DNA of 64,000 nt from Amoeboaphelidium protococcarum (lineage: Eukaryota > Aphelidiomycota > Aphelidea). Location: the NCBI GenBank assembly GCA_023515745.1, contig JALECJ010000256.1, positions 2,418,001 to 2,482,000 on the forward strand, read 5' to 3'. Position 1 is the first letter of the stretch, and each line of letters begins with the position of its first letter. Under the pieces are notes generated by a model. That model was not told the origin of the DNA. It did no database searches and saw only the letters and a list, made by a program, of their open reading frames with translations. Below, piece after piece: positions 23,187-35,293 of the stretch. A program made the position numbers and the translations under genes.

Positions 23187-24890
23187 ATGATATTGCCACT
23201 GAATAATATATCAAATAAAGTTAAATGCCGATATTTGACTGCGGTTGCTGAATTGCTTAAATGGAAGCCTTTGGATGGAGTGGATGAGCATAACATTTGC
23301 CATGTTCCACTGTTGCCACGAAAAAAGTTGCGAGATGGCGTGGATCTAATAGTTTGTCATGATATGCAAGGTGGTTACGTGGAAGATGATATTTATCCTG
23401 GAGGATATTATAGCGATAAAGTGGATTTTGAGCGGACTGCGTATACAGTTAAAAATTGGAATCATATCTCAATATTTATATACTTCTCTCATCATTTTCT
23501 AACTATACCTCCTGTGGTTTGGACTTTGTGCGCGCATAAGAATGGGGTACAATGTCTCGGAACTATTATTGTTGAACATGAAGCTGGTACTGAGTAAATT
23601 CTTCGTCTAATCTATGGCGATACTTTAGGCGGTAATGAGACTGTCTGCGCTGAGACTGCCGCTAAATTGGTGAAGATTGCTCAGTATTACCGGTTTGATG
23701 GTTATCTGGTGAATATTGAGAGTCCGATCGAGACGCGCCATGTTGATAAACTGATATAATGGTTGACCATATTCAAAGACCTCTTGCACTAGGCTACCCC
23801 ATCATTCAAGCTGATTTGGTATGATTCTATCATTCATGATGGTTCTCTGCATTGGCAAGATTGTCTCAATGAAAATAATATCAAATTCTTTCAAGTATCA
23901 GATGCATTCTTTACCAATTACACATGGCGCCAGAAGTAACTTGAAATATCTTAAAAGAGTGCTGGCAGTAGAGTTAAAGGTGTATACGTAGGTGTAGACG
24001 TGTGGGGTCGCGGACAGCTTGCTGGTGGGTAATTGAACTGTCATCTGGTAAGATTGAATCTACAAGTTTATTTCTTAATCAACTTATCATGTCAATCAAT
24101 ATCGTAGGCTTTTGATCTGATAAAGAAGTATGGATTAAATGCTGCTTTATTTGCACCTGCATGGTCTTTTGAGGGGAAATCAAGGCTGAATTATTAGAAA
24201 TTGGACAATATGCTTTGGAACGACGATTACTGTGGAATAAGTCAATATTTATCATTGTACTCTACACCTGTAGTTGATAAAAGTTTTGAGACGGATTTTT
24301 GTATGGGATATGGTAATTACATGTTCCAAGATGGGAACTTAATGCACTCTGGATTTTATAGTCACATATCAAAATAGAGCTATCTTCCAAGTCTGTGTAA
24401 TTCAAACCGGTTCTATGATATCAAAGGAACTGATCGTCTTAATTTGGAACTGTTTGAATGGAGACTGACGAATGCTCAAGATGGGATTGGGAATGAACCG
24501 TATTCTGGTTCCCACGCGCTATCTATACTTTGTAACGCTGTCAATGTGCCTCGAGATATAATGATATCTCCACTCTTTAGATTTGAAGGTATCAAGCTTG
24601 AGAACGGTGTTGTGATTACTCAAATGATTGGTAAGTTGGACGCGTTTTCGTTGTACTGCAAGTACCGGGTTGGTGAAGAAGAATTGATGGTAATGTGTTA
24701 TGCAGATCAAACTTTAAATCACAGTTTAGAGTCTCAGAAGGGGTGGCAAGCACTAGAATATCAGCTTCCATTGTAAATACAGGTGATAGAAGTTGGCATC
24801 GCTGTAAATGGGGAAATGTTGAAGCATTAAGGTAACAATGACCGATTAATTGGCGCTATTGGCAAAATTCAAATAAGAGAATCGAAGTGA
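23187..24890 (+). CDS. ENGASE: Cytosolic endo-beta-N-acetylglucosaminidase (GH85)
   Basis: Two exons, 23187-24047 and 24108-24890, split by a 60-nt intron (GTAAGA...CGTAG); 547 residues. The GH85 core is clear: I-Y-F-S-H-H-F-L-T-I-P-P followed by W-x-x-x-A-H-K-N-G-V-x-x-L-G-T, then F-D-G-Y-L-V-N-I-E-S with the catalytic Glu at about 178, W-Y-D-S-I, and a G-x-D-V-W-G-R-G-Q block. The enzyme cleaves the chitobiose core of N-glycans, mostly free glycans and misfolded glycoproteins in the cytosol. There is no signal peptide. Upstream in-frame sequence lacks an ATG, so the first ATG is used. Confidence 0.93.
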
Positions 24891-25181
24891 ATGTTTCGAA
24901 TTGTAATACAGTCATAGCGTTTGCATCTTACAGGATAAAAAATTTAACGCCATGACTTATATGGGATATAAACAGAATGTCTCATTAAGCAATCTCTTGT
25001 GATATTAACGATAAAAATATCGACTTTCCAATCTAGTAGTAGGCTATAAATATCTTAATCAACTTCATGGGAGCTCGTTTGATGATTAAACCATTTCTTT
25101 AGCTTTAATCTTCATATCAATCAGCTTTTTATTTATCAACAAAATCTACCACCATTAGTTTATTTTAAAAATACTAAATTA

Positions 25182-26660
25182 ATGTCGGTGCCTCGTAAAG
25201 TAAAGACCAAGCCATTACCGCGGTTAGATTTGGCTGCTGGAGGCATTTAAACATCAAAATCATCTCAATCCTCGCCGTCATCTGCCAACTCTGATTCTAA
25301 TCAAACTGGATCTTCTGTTGACAATACTTTTATTATCAACTCTGGATCAAGTGGCGTGAATAGAAGCCTTTAGAAATTATCAATATCTGCATCTAGCGAC
25401 TCTCTCAGCTCATATGGAGACAATAATAGTATCAGCGGCGCGACTTCAATGGAGCAACTAGGTGGATCGTAATAATCTCTGAACGGCCCTGTTAAGTAAC
25501 GCCGACCACGTCCTAAGCCAATTGATTTAGGTGCAATGACAGCAATGCGTAAACAATCATCTGATAGTTTGAATTACTAATCATAAAATGTCGGTGAGTA
25601 AGGTGGCATTTTTAATACTACACTGTAAGGATAGAATAGTAACTCCCTCACCAATAAATCTCGATCCTCAAGTAGCTCTAACCTGCTTCTGAAAAATTAG
25701 AGTAGCGAGAGAGCTCAAGTATTACATAAATACCTCAATACTCTGGCTGATAGTGATCTCGAGCTCTTGCAAGAATTGGGCGAGGGTAGTGGAGGTACTG
25801 TATATCGCGTCAGGCACATTGTTACGAATACCATTATGGCAAAGAAATCTATCAATGGAGTCCATATACTCAATGCAGCAGATGGTGAGAATGGTGGCCT
25901 GAGTAAGGAGATTGCGCGTGAGTTGAGGATTCTAGGAGAGTGCTAATCCAAGTTCATCGTTAGCTTCTATGGGGCGTTCATATCATCCGGAGAACTTTGC
26001 ATATGTATGGAGTATATGGATGCAGGGTCATTGGAGAGTATAGCTCGCGTTGGTAGTATTAAGGAACCTATTCTTGGACATATCACTATCAGTGTGCTGG
26101 AAGGACTGGTGTATTTATATGAAAAGCACAGGATTGTACACCGAGACATAAAGCCGTCCAATATTTTGATCAACAAGCAAGGCTAGATCAAATTGTGCGA
26201 TTTTGGAGTCTCTGGCCAGTTGGAGGCAACTTTTGCCAACACATTTGTCGGTACTGGTGCATATATGTCTCCAGAGAGGATTTAGGGTGCACAATACTCT
26301 ACATAGTCAGATAGCTGGAGTCTGGGACTTACGTTGCTCGAACTCGCCCTGGGCAAACATCCTCTTGCGTCAGGACTCTCACAAGGATCCGTTAATGTTG
26401 AAAATCTCAGTCCGTTTGATTTGCTCACTCTTATCGTTAATGGACAGTTGCCAAAAGTGCCTGATCAATCATCTGGTGGCCCATACACGCGCGATTTCAG
26501 TCATTTTGTGGAGTTGTGTCTGGATAAAGACCCACAAAGTAGACCATCGCCATCAGCTCTTCTCAAAGGTTCATCAAGTGGTCGCAAGCATCCATTTATT
26601 AGTGGTAACAAGTGCGACGACGCATTAATGTGTTCATTTTTGGCTCAGGTGAAGAAATGA
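25182..26660 (+). CDS. MAP kinase kinase (MEK/MKK family)
   Basis: 492 residues, intronless. A Ser/Gln-rich N-terminal 190 residues precedes the kinase domain: glycine loop G-E-G-S-G-G at 200-205, A-K-K-S catalytic lysine, H-R-D-I-K-P-S-N at about 320, D-F-G-V-S-G at about 340, and an activation loop with [15 protein letters not shown]. The last pattern, including S-P-E in place of A-P-E, is diagnostic of MAPKKs, which phosphorylate the T-x-Y loop of MAP kinases. Basic residues in [11 protein letters not shown] at the N-terminus look like a MAPK docking site. The activation-loop phosphosites are expected at the Thr/Ser before and within this loop. Confidence 0.95.
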
Positions 26661-26712
26661 GAAGTGTCGAATGTAGAAAAAATGATGATAAAGTGCGTAT
26701 ATTTAGTGAAGA

Positions 26713-27489
26713 TCAGTTCTCACTTATCACATTCATCAAATTTGACAATCGTTAATTTTGATTTACAAAAGTGATCTCTTTTTGGAATGCTTCCCTGATC
26801 TTGCCAATTATAGCGTCCAACTTTTCTACTTCAGCGTCTGCAGCAGCGCAATTCGCCTTCAAGATCTCTACCTTTTCTTTTGATTGCTTCTTGTATGTGG
26901 TGATATAAATTTGCAGCTCTTCACACTCATTTTCTTTCTCAGATAGACGCAAATTCAATTCCTAAAGTTGATCTTACAACGTTGACAGAGTCTGGTCATT
27001 ACATTTTAAGTCGTCCTATTGGTGTTACAGAGCAGCCTTGATGTAAGATTTTTCAAATTCAAACTCTCTCTTCATCAATTCTGTCTCCCTTTGCAATGAA
27101 CAGGCGAGAACTTTGTTCATTTCACCTTCTTTCAATTTCTCAGCCATTTATTCAAGCTACTGATCCTTCAAAGTCTCCGTTTCATTCAGGCGATTCTTAA
27201 ATTCTTTCTACAGTTGAGACTGTTCGCTTTTATTGATAGCCTCGTCAATAATCTATTGAACTATAGTGAAGGCTATGATAGGACTTGGACTAATATCACA
27301 GCTCATGTCGGATGAATTTGACTGAGACTACACTTATTACTCAGACAAACGTTGTTTCAACTCCAAATCATTACAGCGAGCATACAACTTCGCATTCGTT
27401 GCTTCCAGATTCAGCAGATAATCTTGCAACACTTTTAGTTTCAAGTGCTGAATTTCGTATCTTTCGTAATCGTCGGCTTTCACAGTCAT
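26713..27489 (-). CDS. Coiled-coil protein, unrecognised
   Basis: 258 residues from ATG at 27489 to TGA at 26713. Nearly the whole protein is Glu/Lys/Gln/Leu heptad-like sequence, with a short non-coiled, Ser/Asp-containing segment around residues 55-75. Many Gln are TAA/TAG. An in-frame extension upstream has no ATG. Its start is 266 bp from the divergent DSN1 start, so the two genes share a promoter region with three GAAACG-type motifs. The shared promoter and coiled-coil form would fit a kinetochore or spindle partner, but this is only a suggestion. Confidence 0.75.
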
Positions 27490-27755
27490 TTGTTCAAGTT
27501 TCTTGATAGTATTGTCTTAAGTCTAATTGATGATACACAACACAGTACAGTGAGTGTAAAGAAATAATGTCGTTTCAAAGTAGTCTGGATAAAGTGTCGC
27601 GTCCAAGTTGGAGAAGACTTGAAACGGTGAAACGCTCGTCCAGCTTTCCATTTCTGCTTCAACTTTTATATTGAACTTAGAACAATTTTAAGTCCCAGTA
27701 TTGTACTATACCTGTCTGTATAATAATAATTTGTTGAAAGTATTTTACTTTAGTA
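27490..27755. promoter_or_regulatory. Divergent promoter of coiled-coil gene and DSN1
   Basis: This 266-bp region has CGTTTC at 27571-27576 and two GAAACG copies at 27621-27626 and 27629-27634, next to CGCGTCC and CGCTCG. The motif matches that clustered upstream of cyclin B. Functional role is inferred from position only. Confidence 0.45.
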
Positions 27756-29177
27756 ATGACTGAGGGTAGAAGATCATCGTTTCCGACTCCTTTGCCGTGG
27801 AAGTATATCTAGAAGAGAGCCGAGCCTTTGAAGCCTATTGCCGAGAATTAATAGTAGTAGCATGATATAAAGTCTCCACGTAAGACTATCACCACCAGTG
27901 ACTTTATGCCTAGTAGTCCACTGAATTTGCACAAGAGACGTTTTGATAGTATTCTGAATGAAGACTCAAAGAAGTAAAAGAGTTTACCACAACACCAATA
28001 TGGTGTTTAGTCATCCTCTATGAAGGCCAAAGCAATTACTATGGTTTAAGATTAACAAGAAGCCAAATTCCCGCAGGCAGAAGTGGAGTCTATGTCTCAG
28101 ATTAGTACCTATTCAAGCAGCGTTTAAACTTGTACCACCGACACTACTTCTACTTCAGTCAGTTAAGATGTTACATAGTCTATTCAGAAGTTCAATATAG
28201 ATTAGTTCCGTTAGAGCTTGCAAAAGAAGAGGAAATCTGGTGCTGGTAGAAAGAGTAGTTTCTGTCTGCGTGGAAAACGTCGAAGTTCATATTCTAATTT
28301 GCAGTTGAGTGTACACAATGACGTTCCATCAACTCAATTCGTAAATCACATTCAACCAGACCTGCCTGATCCTATTCGCATGAAACAATTGCTTCTGTAT
28401 TGCATTTCACGTATCAAGGATTAGTAGTCTGATATACAGGTGTCCATAGTTCTGCAAGATATCTACCAAGCGCTTTTGGATGGTTAAATTAACTGTTCAT
28501 GGTATCACAGACCACGAGATCCACCAAGAGTTGTTCAACGCCCAAACCCATTGAATGAATAATTGGATAGGGAGTTTTAATAACTCAATGAATAAATCAA
28601 TCTGACAAGTGAATAGATTCAATAATGGTCTGGAATCCAACTTGAGAACTATTTAGATTGTGAATTAGCTGATGAGAATGTGGATTTGTTCTCCATAGAG
28701 AAGCAGATGATGGATGATTTAATATCGGATGAGAACGTGAAATTGATGCTTGATGACTCTGCAAATTACAAGGTGTGTCAAGACATTGAAAATTTGGAAA
28801 TGAAAATTGAATCTCTCTTAAAAGACTGTGATCCAAAGTTGATGCATGCTCATGATATGATTACCGTTCTCAAGGAGATTAAGCAGCATGTTGATGAAAT
28901 GTTTGTGGCCGCCATTGAAGTGGTGTGGCCTGATGAGGATGAAGATTTATCTACTCCACCGTCTCAAGATGGTGCGAGTCAAAAAGTCATTCCTGAGAAC
29001 AAGAAACGCGAATCTGGACTGAGAATGACAAAGGATGATGCAAGAAGAGCTTCACTACTGGGACTTGAAGTGCCGTCTCCAAATCGTCTACAGCGACGCG
29101 ACTCTTCTCGTCAACGCGAAGTGGATCCCACCGTAAGAATTCTGAAACAGCTGGCCAACTTCACCAAGAACGCGTGA
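27756..29177 (+). CDS. DSN1: Kinetochore MIND/Mis12-complex subunit DSN1
   Basis: 473 residues, intronless. The N-terminal 200 residues are Ser/Thr/Gln-rich with basic patches (K-K-R-K-S-G-A-G-R-K-S-S), a typical Aurora-phosphorylated tail. From about 209 comes M-K-Q-L-L-L-Y-C, an amphipathic helix, then S-W-Y-x-R-P-R-D-P-P-R-x-V and R-P-N-P-L-N at about 262, followed by a coiled coil with W-x-x-I-Q-L-E-N. This order is the DSN1 signature in the Mis12 complex, which joins CENP-C/inner kinetochore to Ndc80. A Q-Q-Q-Q tract near residue 32 is TAA TAG TAG TAG. The acidic helical C-terminus ends with a basic Ser/Arg-rich tail. Confidence 0.85.
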
Positions 29178-29415
29178 TAACTGTCTCTCCCATCCATTAT
29201 AACTTTCCCTTTTGTCGATTGAATCGTAATTAAATAGTTTGAATCTTTGTCTGGCTCTTAATTTTGATCTAATTTTCTTCTTGATTCTGGTGGCCATTTT
29301 ACTGGAAATTTGATTGCCTCTTATTGCTTTAACCAATTTTACTTTCGTGTGGGTCTCAACGTTCCATTTTTGTTTAACATTTGACGTCATATAAATAACA
29401 AGATTTGCTAAAGCT

Positions 29416-30741
29416 ATGAGAATCTTAATGGTTGGAACTGGAGAGTATACGGTTGGTATACCGCCTTCTGTCAATGCTGCTGGTACTTAGGGAAGTCAGA
29501 GCTCAAGCTATTCAACTGATAAAAAGATGGGCGTGGTTGCATTAACAATGTTCCATCTGCGTCAACGTGGCATGGTTGAATGGATTGGGTTGTGTGGAAC
29601 TTCGGCGGAGAAAGTGGAGAGAAGTATTTATTGGCTTAATGACGGCATTGGCTAGATGTATTCAAACTTATCTACTCAGATTGACGAGTGTTGGCCCAAA
29701 TCGGGAACTAATCTAAAGGCTTATCAAGACGCCATAGATTCAATGTCTTCTGGATCAGCTGTCACTATCTTTACTCCCGACTCTACACATTATCCTATAG
29801 CATTATACGCCATCCAGAAGGGAATGCACGTCATGATAGCCAAGCCAACTGTTCATCATCTCAAGGAGCATGATCTCTTGATTGAAGAGTCACGGAAGCA
29901 TAATGTGGTTGTATGCACCGAGTTCCATAAACGATTCGATCCCATTTATAAGGATGCTCGAAATAAGATTGTTGATGGTCAAATGGGTGCAAACTTATCC
30001 TACTTTTATGCTTACATGTCTTAGCCAAAATATTAGTTGAAGACGTTTAAATCATGGGCTGGTGTATCCTCCGATATTTCGTATTATCTTAACTCGCACC
30101 ATATTGATTTCCTTTGTTGGTCCTATCCGTAGTTGAAGCCTGTAAGTGTCTACGCGTCTGCTTCTAAAGGTATCGCATCATCTGCAGATTATGGATGCTC
30201 TTCTCAGTGTGAGGATACAATCACTTTGTTGGTTGAATTTGCAAGTGGCAAGAGCAACTCGGCTCATGCTGTGTTCACGTCCAGTTGGGTTGCTCCTGAC
30301 AAGGCTGAAGTTCACTCACAGCAAAGATTCCATCTGCTAGGATCTGCTGGAGAAGTACGGATTGATCAGGCTCATAGAGGCTATGAAACAGCGACTGATT
30401 TATAAGGATACAAGTCGAATAATCCACTTTTTTGGACTTATACTCCTGATTAGTTTGGCTAGTTCAATGGGTAATAGACTTATGGTTACTAAAGCTTTCA
30501 AGTGTGGTTAGAAGCATGCCAGCTGGTTAGTGATGGAAAGCTTACACTTGACACTTTAGAAGAGCTGTTGACTGTGTTAGCGTCGGATGCCTCGAGGGTA
30601 TCTGATAACACCAAGTTAGCCGCAAGTAAGCTCCCGTTTAATTGGCAGATGTTGGCTTTAATATCCACCACCAGAAATGTAACAACAATTCTAGAAGCTG
30701 GTAAAAAGTCTCTCGTCACTGGCCAAAAAGTCCAGCTTTGA
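29416..30741 (+). CDS. Gfo/Idh/MocA-family NAD(P)-dependent oxidoreductase
   Basis: 441 residues, intronless. It starts with a Rossmann strand [11 protein letters not shown], followed by [10 protein letters not shown] and the family E-K-P-like motif here as I-A-K-P-T-V, then [10 protein letters not shown] with the substrate-side His/Lys. The C-terminal half is the alpha/beta dimerisation domain with N-S-H-H-I-D-F. The Y-T-V-G insertion after the dinucleotide loop and H-K-R-F-D-P resemble fungal D-galacturonate reductase-like members, so sugar-acid reduction is plausible. Substrate cannot be fixed from sequence. The gene starts 238 bp after DSN1 on the same strand. Confidence 0.85.
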
Positions 30742-30834
30742 TATAAACTTTCAGTCGCTACAATGAGAATAAAGGGGAAACCCAGTATTAAAAGTGGAAA
30801 TAATGAATTTATTGTGCTACTATAATGCATTCAT

Positions 30835-30878
30835 TCACTTAATCTCTTGGTATGGATCACTTAATCTCTTGGTACGGA
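30835..30878. repeat. 22-bp tandem duplication at the MGM101 stop
   Basis: Two adjacent 22-bp copies (30835-30856 and 30857-30878) differ at one base. The inner copy encodes the last codons and TGA of MGM101; the outer copy repeats that ending just past the stop. Confidence 0.95.
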
Positions 30879-31696
30879 TAATCAAACTTTTCGTCAACAC
30901 GTCTCCATAGCCTCTTACGCGGCCCTTTGCCATTGACTGAAGTTCTCTAGTCAAGCACCCAACACTCTTTGGCAAACTTGGCCTTCCACTTTCTAATAAA
31001 GGCTGGATCCCACAACTCGCTGGCAATACCCAAATCTTTACAACATCTCATGAGAGCATTCGACTTTACACCCTCAGTCGCGGTGGCTTTCATTTGCTGA
31101 CTGAAGAACTACTGCTCACCTCTAGCCTGACTGACGAACCGGCCCAGGACAATCAGTGCATACTCGCGCGTCAAAGTATTAGTGCCCACAATAGAGTGAG
31201 GACCTCTGGGGCATAATCCCCATCCACCCGGACTGAATGCCTTGTTCAAAATGCGGCGATACTTAATCTCTGGCAAGTACAACAGTCCATCTGGCTTAAC
31301 TTCAATGTCTGCATCATCCAACGGTGCCATCAGAATACTCGCCGCCTCCTTACTGAAAGGCTAACTTCCAATTCCATGGAATGAGAGTGACCAGTCTCTG
31401 TCAGCAGGTGATGTCGTGGCGTCTGAATTACCGTCATCACCAGCTAAATACGGTTCTTACGGGAACGGTTTGTCACCTTCAGATGCGACTTCAATCTAAT
31501 CACCGCCAACCTCTTTCGCAGCGGGAGTAGTAGATGTTTTAACAGCACCAGATGATCCATTCGATTTACTACCACTAGCGTAGTTTGAAGCAGAAGAACT
31601 TACAGATGAAGCGCAGCGATAGCAGCCAACACCAACTCTTATCCCATTATTGACCACCAACGGTCTTAATCTTTTTAGACTCGCTCGCTATAGCAT
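30857..31696 (-). CDS. MGM101: Mitochondrial nucleoid recombination protein MGM101
   Basis: 279 residues, intronless. The conserved core, from about residue 125, is unmistakable: [50 protein letters not shown] and [14 protein letters not shown]. Mgm101 is a Rad52-like single-strand annealing protein needed to keep mitochondrial DNA. The N-terminus [12 protein letters not shown] is basic, amphipathic and free of acidic residues, as expected of a mitochondrial presequence, followed by a Ser/Thr-rich spacer. The stop lies within a 22-bp tandem duplication. Confidence 0.95.
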
Positions 31697-31918
31697 TTAA
31701 CTACTTTTACTTATCACACACAAGTTTTATGCAGTGACGCGATGCGATTCGAAACAAAGCTAAGACCTTTTTAACTGACTGGCTGACTGAAATGAAAACA
31801 AAGGCAGGAGATTGAAAGCCAGAGGAAGTGAGAGAGAGAAACGAGAGATGCAAAATTTATACAATTCTATTACCGTACATACGGGACAACACAATCTAAA
31901 TATGAACATCTTCAAGAA

Positions 31919-32323
31919 TCAGTCCCAGTCAATATCATGCGATTGATAGCGATTCATTTGCACAACACCAACATCATCGCCGCCCGAGAGGTAATCAACA
32001 TCATCTTCATCCTCGTACCTGTTATAATCTGAGTAGAGTTCTTCTCCTTCGTAATCTTCATAATCACTTCCTGAATAATCATCGTAATCCTCAATTATAC
32101 CAGTTCCTCCTTAGTAGTACCGGTCAAATTATTCATATTCCTCTTCAGATACGGTCTAATCTCCATCAGAATCACCAGAATGATCATCATGCACATCTGA
32201 TTACTACGGCCTGATTCCCGCTCCTTGTCGTGCCTCTGCTCTAGTTAACAATTGAGTAATCCGAGTCAACTCTTCTTCGTCTAAATTGCCCAGCATCCCC
32301 TCTCGTAAGAGCCGAGATAGCAT
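31919..32323 (-). CDS. Highly acidic Asp/Glu/Tyr-rich protein
   Basis: 134 residues from ATG at 32323. The first 35 residues form a Leu-rich amphipathic helix (L-L-R-E-G-M-L-G-N-L-D-E-E-E-L), and the rest is dominated by Asp, Glu and Tyr (E-D-Y-D-D-Y-S-G-S-D-Y-E-D-Y). It ends I-D-W-D. I recognise no family; acidic tails of this sort occur in histone chaperones and other basic-protein binders, which is only a possibility. It lies 222 bp upstream of MGM101 on the same strand. Confidence 0.65.
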
Positions 32324-32719
32324 TGTGCGTTAATGTGAAGTCTCTAGTGGGACTATTTAATTGACAGGCGCGCACATTTTGACTGGTTCTTGATATTTTG
32401 AACTGTCGGAGAAAAATAAAAAGCAGAGTGAGGAGAAGAGTGATTAAAGGCAAGAGACCCGGTGATATTTGATGGAATTAGAGTACATTTTGTGTGTTAG
32501 AATTAAAGAAGTACAATACTAGCAGCTTTCCAATGTAACAGTGTTGTTTTCTATGACAGATTGCATGTGTGTAAAGAAAGAGCTTACTACAGTAGTTGAG
32601 AATGAGATTCCGAACGCGTATGATAAAAATGCGACATATACAGTAGTCTGTCTGTAGACCAAAAAGTTCCAAACCATTACAAAAAGGGGCAATTGTTAAT
32701 ACCATTTATCAAAAACTAG
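32324..32719. other. Intergenic, no supported gene
   Basis: 396 bp between the acidic protein gene and tRNA-Cys. A hydrophobic 75-codon minus frame at 32478-32705 lacks coding character. I see nothing else. Confidence 0.4.
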
Positions 32720-32791
32720 AGGAAGGAGCGGGAGTTGAACCCGCGACCTCGGGATTTGCAATCCTACGCTCTGCCACTGAGCTATCCCTCC
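32720..32791 (-). tRNA. tRNA-Cys (anticodon GCA)
   Basis: A 72-nt cloverleaf without intron. The acceptor stem pairs GGAGGGA with TCCTTCC (one G-U). The D arm has GCTC/GAGC, the anticodon loop is TTGCAAA giving GCA, and the T arm is GCGGG-TTCAACT-CCCGC. The discriminator base is U73, an identity element of tRNA-Cys. The anticodon stem has weak outer pairs. Codons read: TGC and TGT. TGA remains the stop in this genome and is not expected to be read by it. Confidence 0.93.
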
Positions 32792-33061
32792 GAGAATATA
32801 GCTAATCTTCCGAAGAAGGTTTCGTACACACGAAAATGCGGACTTTCAAAGCATTATATTTACAATGACTTGAAGCTATATTGTTACGTCTTCGAAGAAT
32901 AAACTTTTAACGTTCATGTCATGTAACTGCTTATAGCAGTTTGAAATTAAACTTCAGTGCGATTATCCAATGGCAGTTCTAAAGATGCTTTATTTCGAAC
33001 TTCTCTGCCGGAAAGAAATAAGGTAGAAAACGACCAATCTGGACCATGAAATAAGTTCTAT

Positions 33062-35272
33062 TCAGTGCTTTACAATTTCTAGTACAATATTTATGAGCAT
33101 GGATGTAGCGTAAATGAAAATTAGAGTCAATCCGTACGTTCTCCATTTCTATGAACTGCTTGAGAGCGCAGCCACCACTGAGATCATCAGAGACAGTAAG
33201 AGGGCACATGAGGAAACAATCAGTGTTTTGTTAATCTCGATCTCATACCAACTATGACTGATATTGTAATATAGCGAGGATACACCAACACCAAGCAGAA
33301 TGTTGAACAATGGGCCTCCAATACAAGCACCGATCGCCATACTTGCATAGCCTTGACGCGCCACAGACAAGTTCGCAACAAAGTCTGCAATACTGTTCCC
33401 TATTGCATAAATGGTCAGACCAATCATACCTTGACTTATATTCATAATAACACCAAGAGCCAGGAGAAGAGCCATCAATTCATTGGCAATCTAATAAATC
33501 CAAACTATAGAAGAGAAGAAACACGAAAACGTGACCACAGTATGTAAAATGACAGACTGTGGTATCTTGTAGGGATCAGTCCACACAACAATAGAAATAA
33601 AGCACACCACAATGATAGGTATCGCCGCAAATAGAGTCACGCCTAGAGTATAGAACAAGAACAATGGTGCGCAGACTATTTATATTAAAAGCAACCATCG
33701 ATCCCATAGGAAATACATTTCAGAGCCACCATAATCATCAGAGGGGGAGTCATCTAAAGATGGTAGAGGCTATGGAATACAAAGAGTGAGCATAATAAGT
33801 GGCAAAACTGCTAAAACTGACACAAATTTACCAGCTATAGATAACTCTGCCCATTCGTACCTTACTGGTAAGAATACATCAAGAACACGTTCCACAGGAG
33901 GAGAAAAGCCATATTTCTGATTTTAAGGGAAAAGCTTCCTCCATAAAAATCTACCAAAACCAGATATAGTTCTAGATTCTAAAGCTTAATCATAACCTTA
34001 ACGGCCTTGAGCATTATAATCACGCGAATTAGATAATAGCAACCGCTCTGAAAACTTAGAATCAATAGTCCTTGTATCATCCTATTATTGTGACGATGAA
34101 CTCTCTGCAGGTAGAAATGAAGTATGACGACGATCGCTCCTATCATCAGATACATCGACTTAATGGCGCGTGTGGTCAACATCATACAGCTGATCAAACT
34201 CAACCAATAGACTATTACCCTGCTTTTGAAAATTACCATCCTTCTGCTATTAGAAATCCTCAATCAAATCATCACCATCATTTGACAATGATCGATACTG
34301 AGACAATGCTGGTCTCAATCTATACGTTCCAATAGCTTTGCCATACGCTCCAAACTTGTAAAAATATTTATCATGGATTATCGAATCTCTACCTCCATTA
34401 TTCATTGCATCTTGACCATTTAATGCTCTAATTACTTAATCATCTTGATCTTCATCATCGTCGTCGCGATAAAATAGTTTTCCCGCCTCTTCAATAAGTC
34501 TATTATCATCATGAATGTTCTACGTCAACTCTACAAGTCCTCTCTGCTAGCCATAGCCGAATAAAGATTACACAAACTTCCAAATCTGCGAACCAGCAGT
34601 TACAACAATCACGTAACAAGCATAATAACAAGTAAGACATATCGCTTCAATCAAAGTAATCCTCTTATCAGCTATAACCATCAGAAGAAATATTACAGCA
34701 AATATGAAGAATATAAGATCTCTGAGATATGCCTTCTGCTGCAACTTAATCGTTGGCCCATGCAAGAGAACAATCAGTCCGACAACGACAGTGTTGATAA
34801 ACAGACCGGCGCCCATCAATTCCCCCAAGACAAGTGTACTTGCATCGCTATTTATACCAATGAATGAACCTATAACATCTGCAACGCCATTACCAAAAGC
34901 GAGGAATGTCACGCCCATCACCGCGTCGCTGATCCCCTTTCCATTACGATTGACCACATGAGGTAGATGGCGACTCAGCTGCTGGATCGATTATATGGAG
35001 GCGGTCATAAAGTATGATGCGCAGACAGATATTGTGATAAACAGAATACCAAGACAGAGAAGAATAGTTAGAATGTTCCATCTTGACTTACAGAAATAGA
35101 GTTACAGATAATCGATTGCACCATCTGATGGACACTGGGCAATTATATAATCACATTCCGAGATATCAGATGGCTTCGCAGATAGATTACATGACGAATC
35201 TTCAGCCTTAATATTTTGTGATAGTAGTAGTAGAATGGCAGCGATAAGTGTAATAATGAAGCATCTAGACAT
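33062..35272 (-). CDS. Cation/Ca2+ exchanger, CCX/NCKX6-like
   Basis: 736 residues, intronless. A signal peptide-like hydrophobic start (residues 4-20) precedes a Cys-containing luminal segment. Two clusters of transmembrane helices flank a long hydrophilic, acidic and Gln-rich cytosolic loop (about 265-440). The alpha-1 repeat contains F-G-N-G-V-A-D at about 127, the alpha-2 repeat G-N-S-I-A-D-F-V-A-N at about 625, followed by M-A-I-G-A-C-I-G-G-P-L-F-N-I-L-L-G. These paired motifs define the CaCA superfamily and the alpha-2 tail fits the CCX branch (NCLX/NCKX6, plant CCX). It should exchange Ca2+ or K+ for Na+/H+; which ions is not settled by the sequence. Confidence 0.92.
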
Positions 35273-35293
35273 TATCACGATTGATTATCACTT

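Noticed and set aside
29052-29390. Minus-strand basic 112-codon frame downstream of DSN1
   Set aside because: It overlaps DSN1 by about 126 bp in antisense and its Lys-richness follows from AT-rich DNA; it could be real but I cannot support it.
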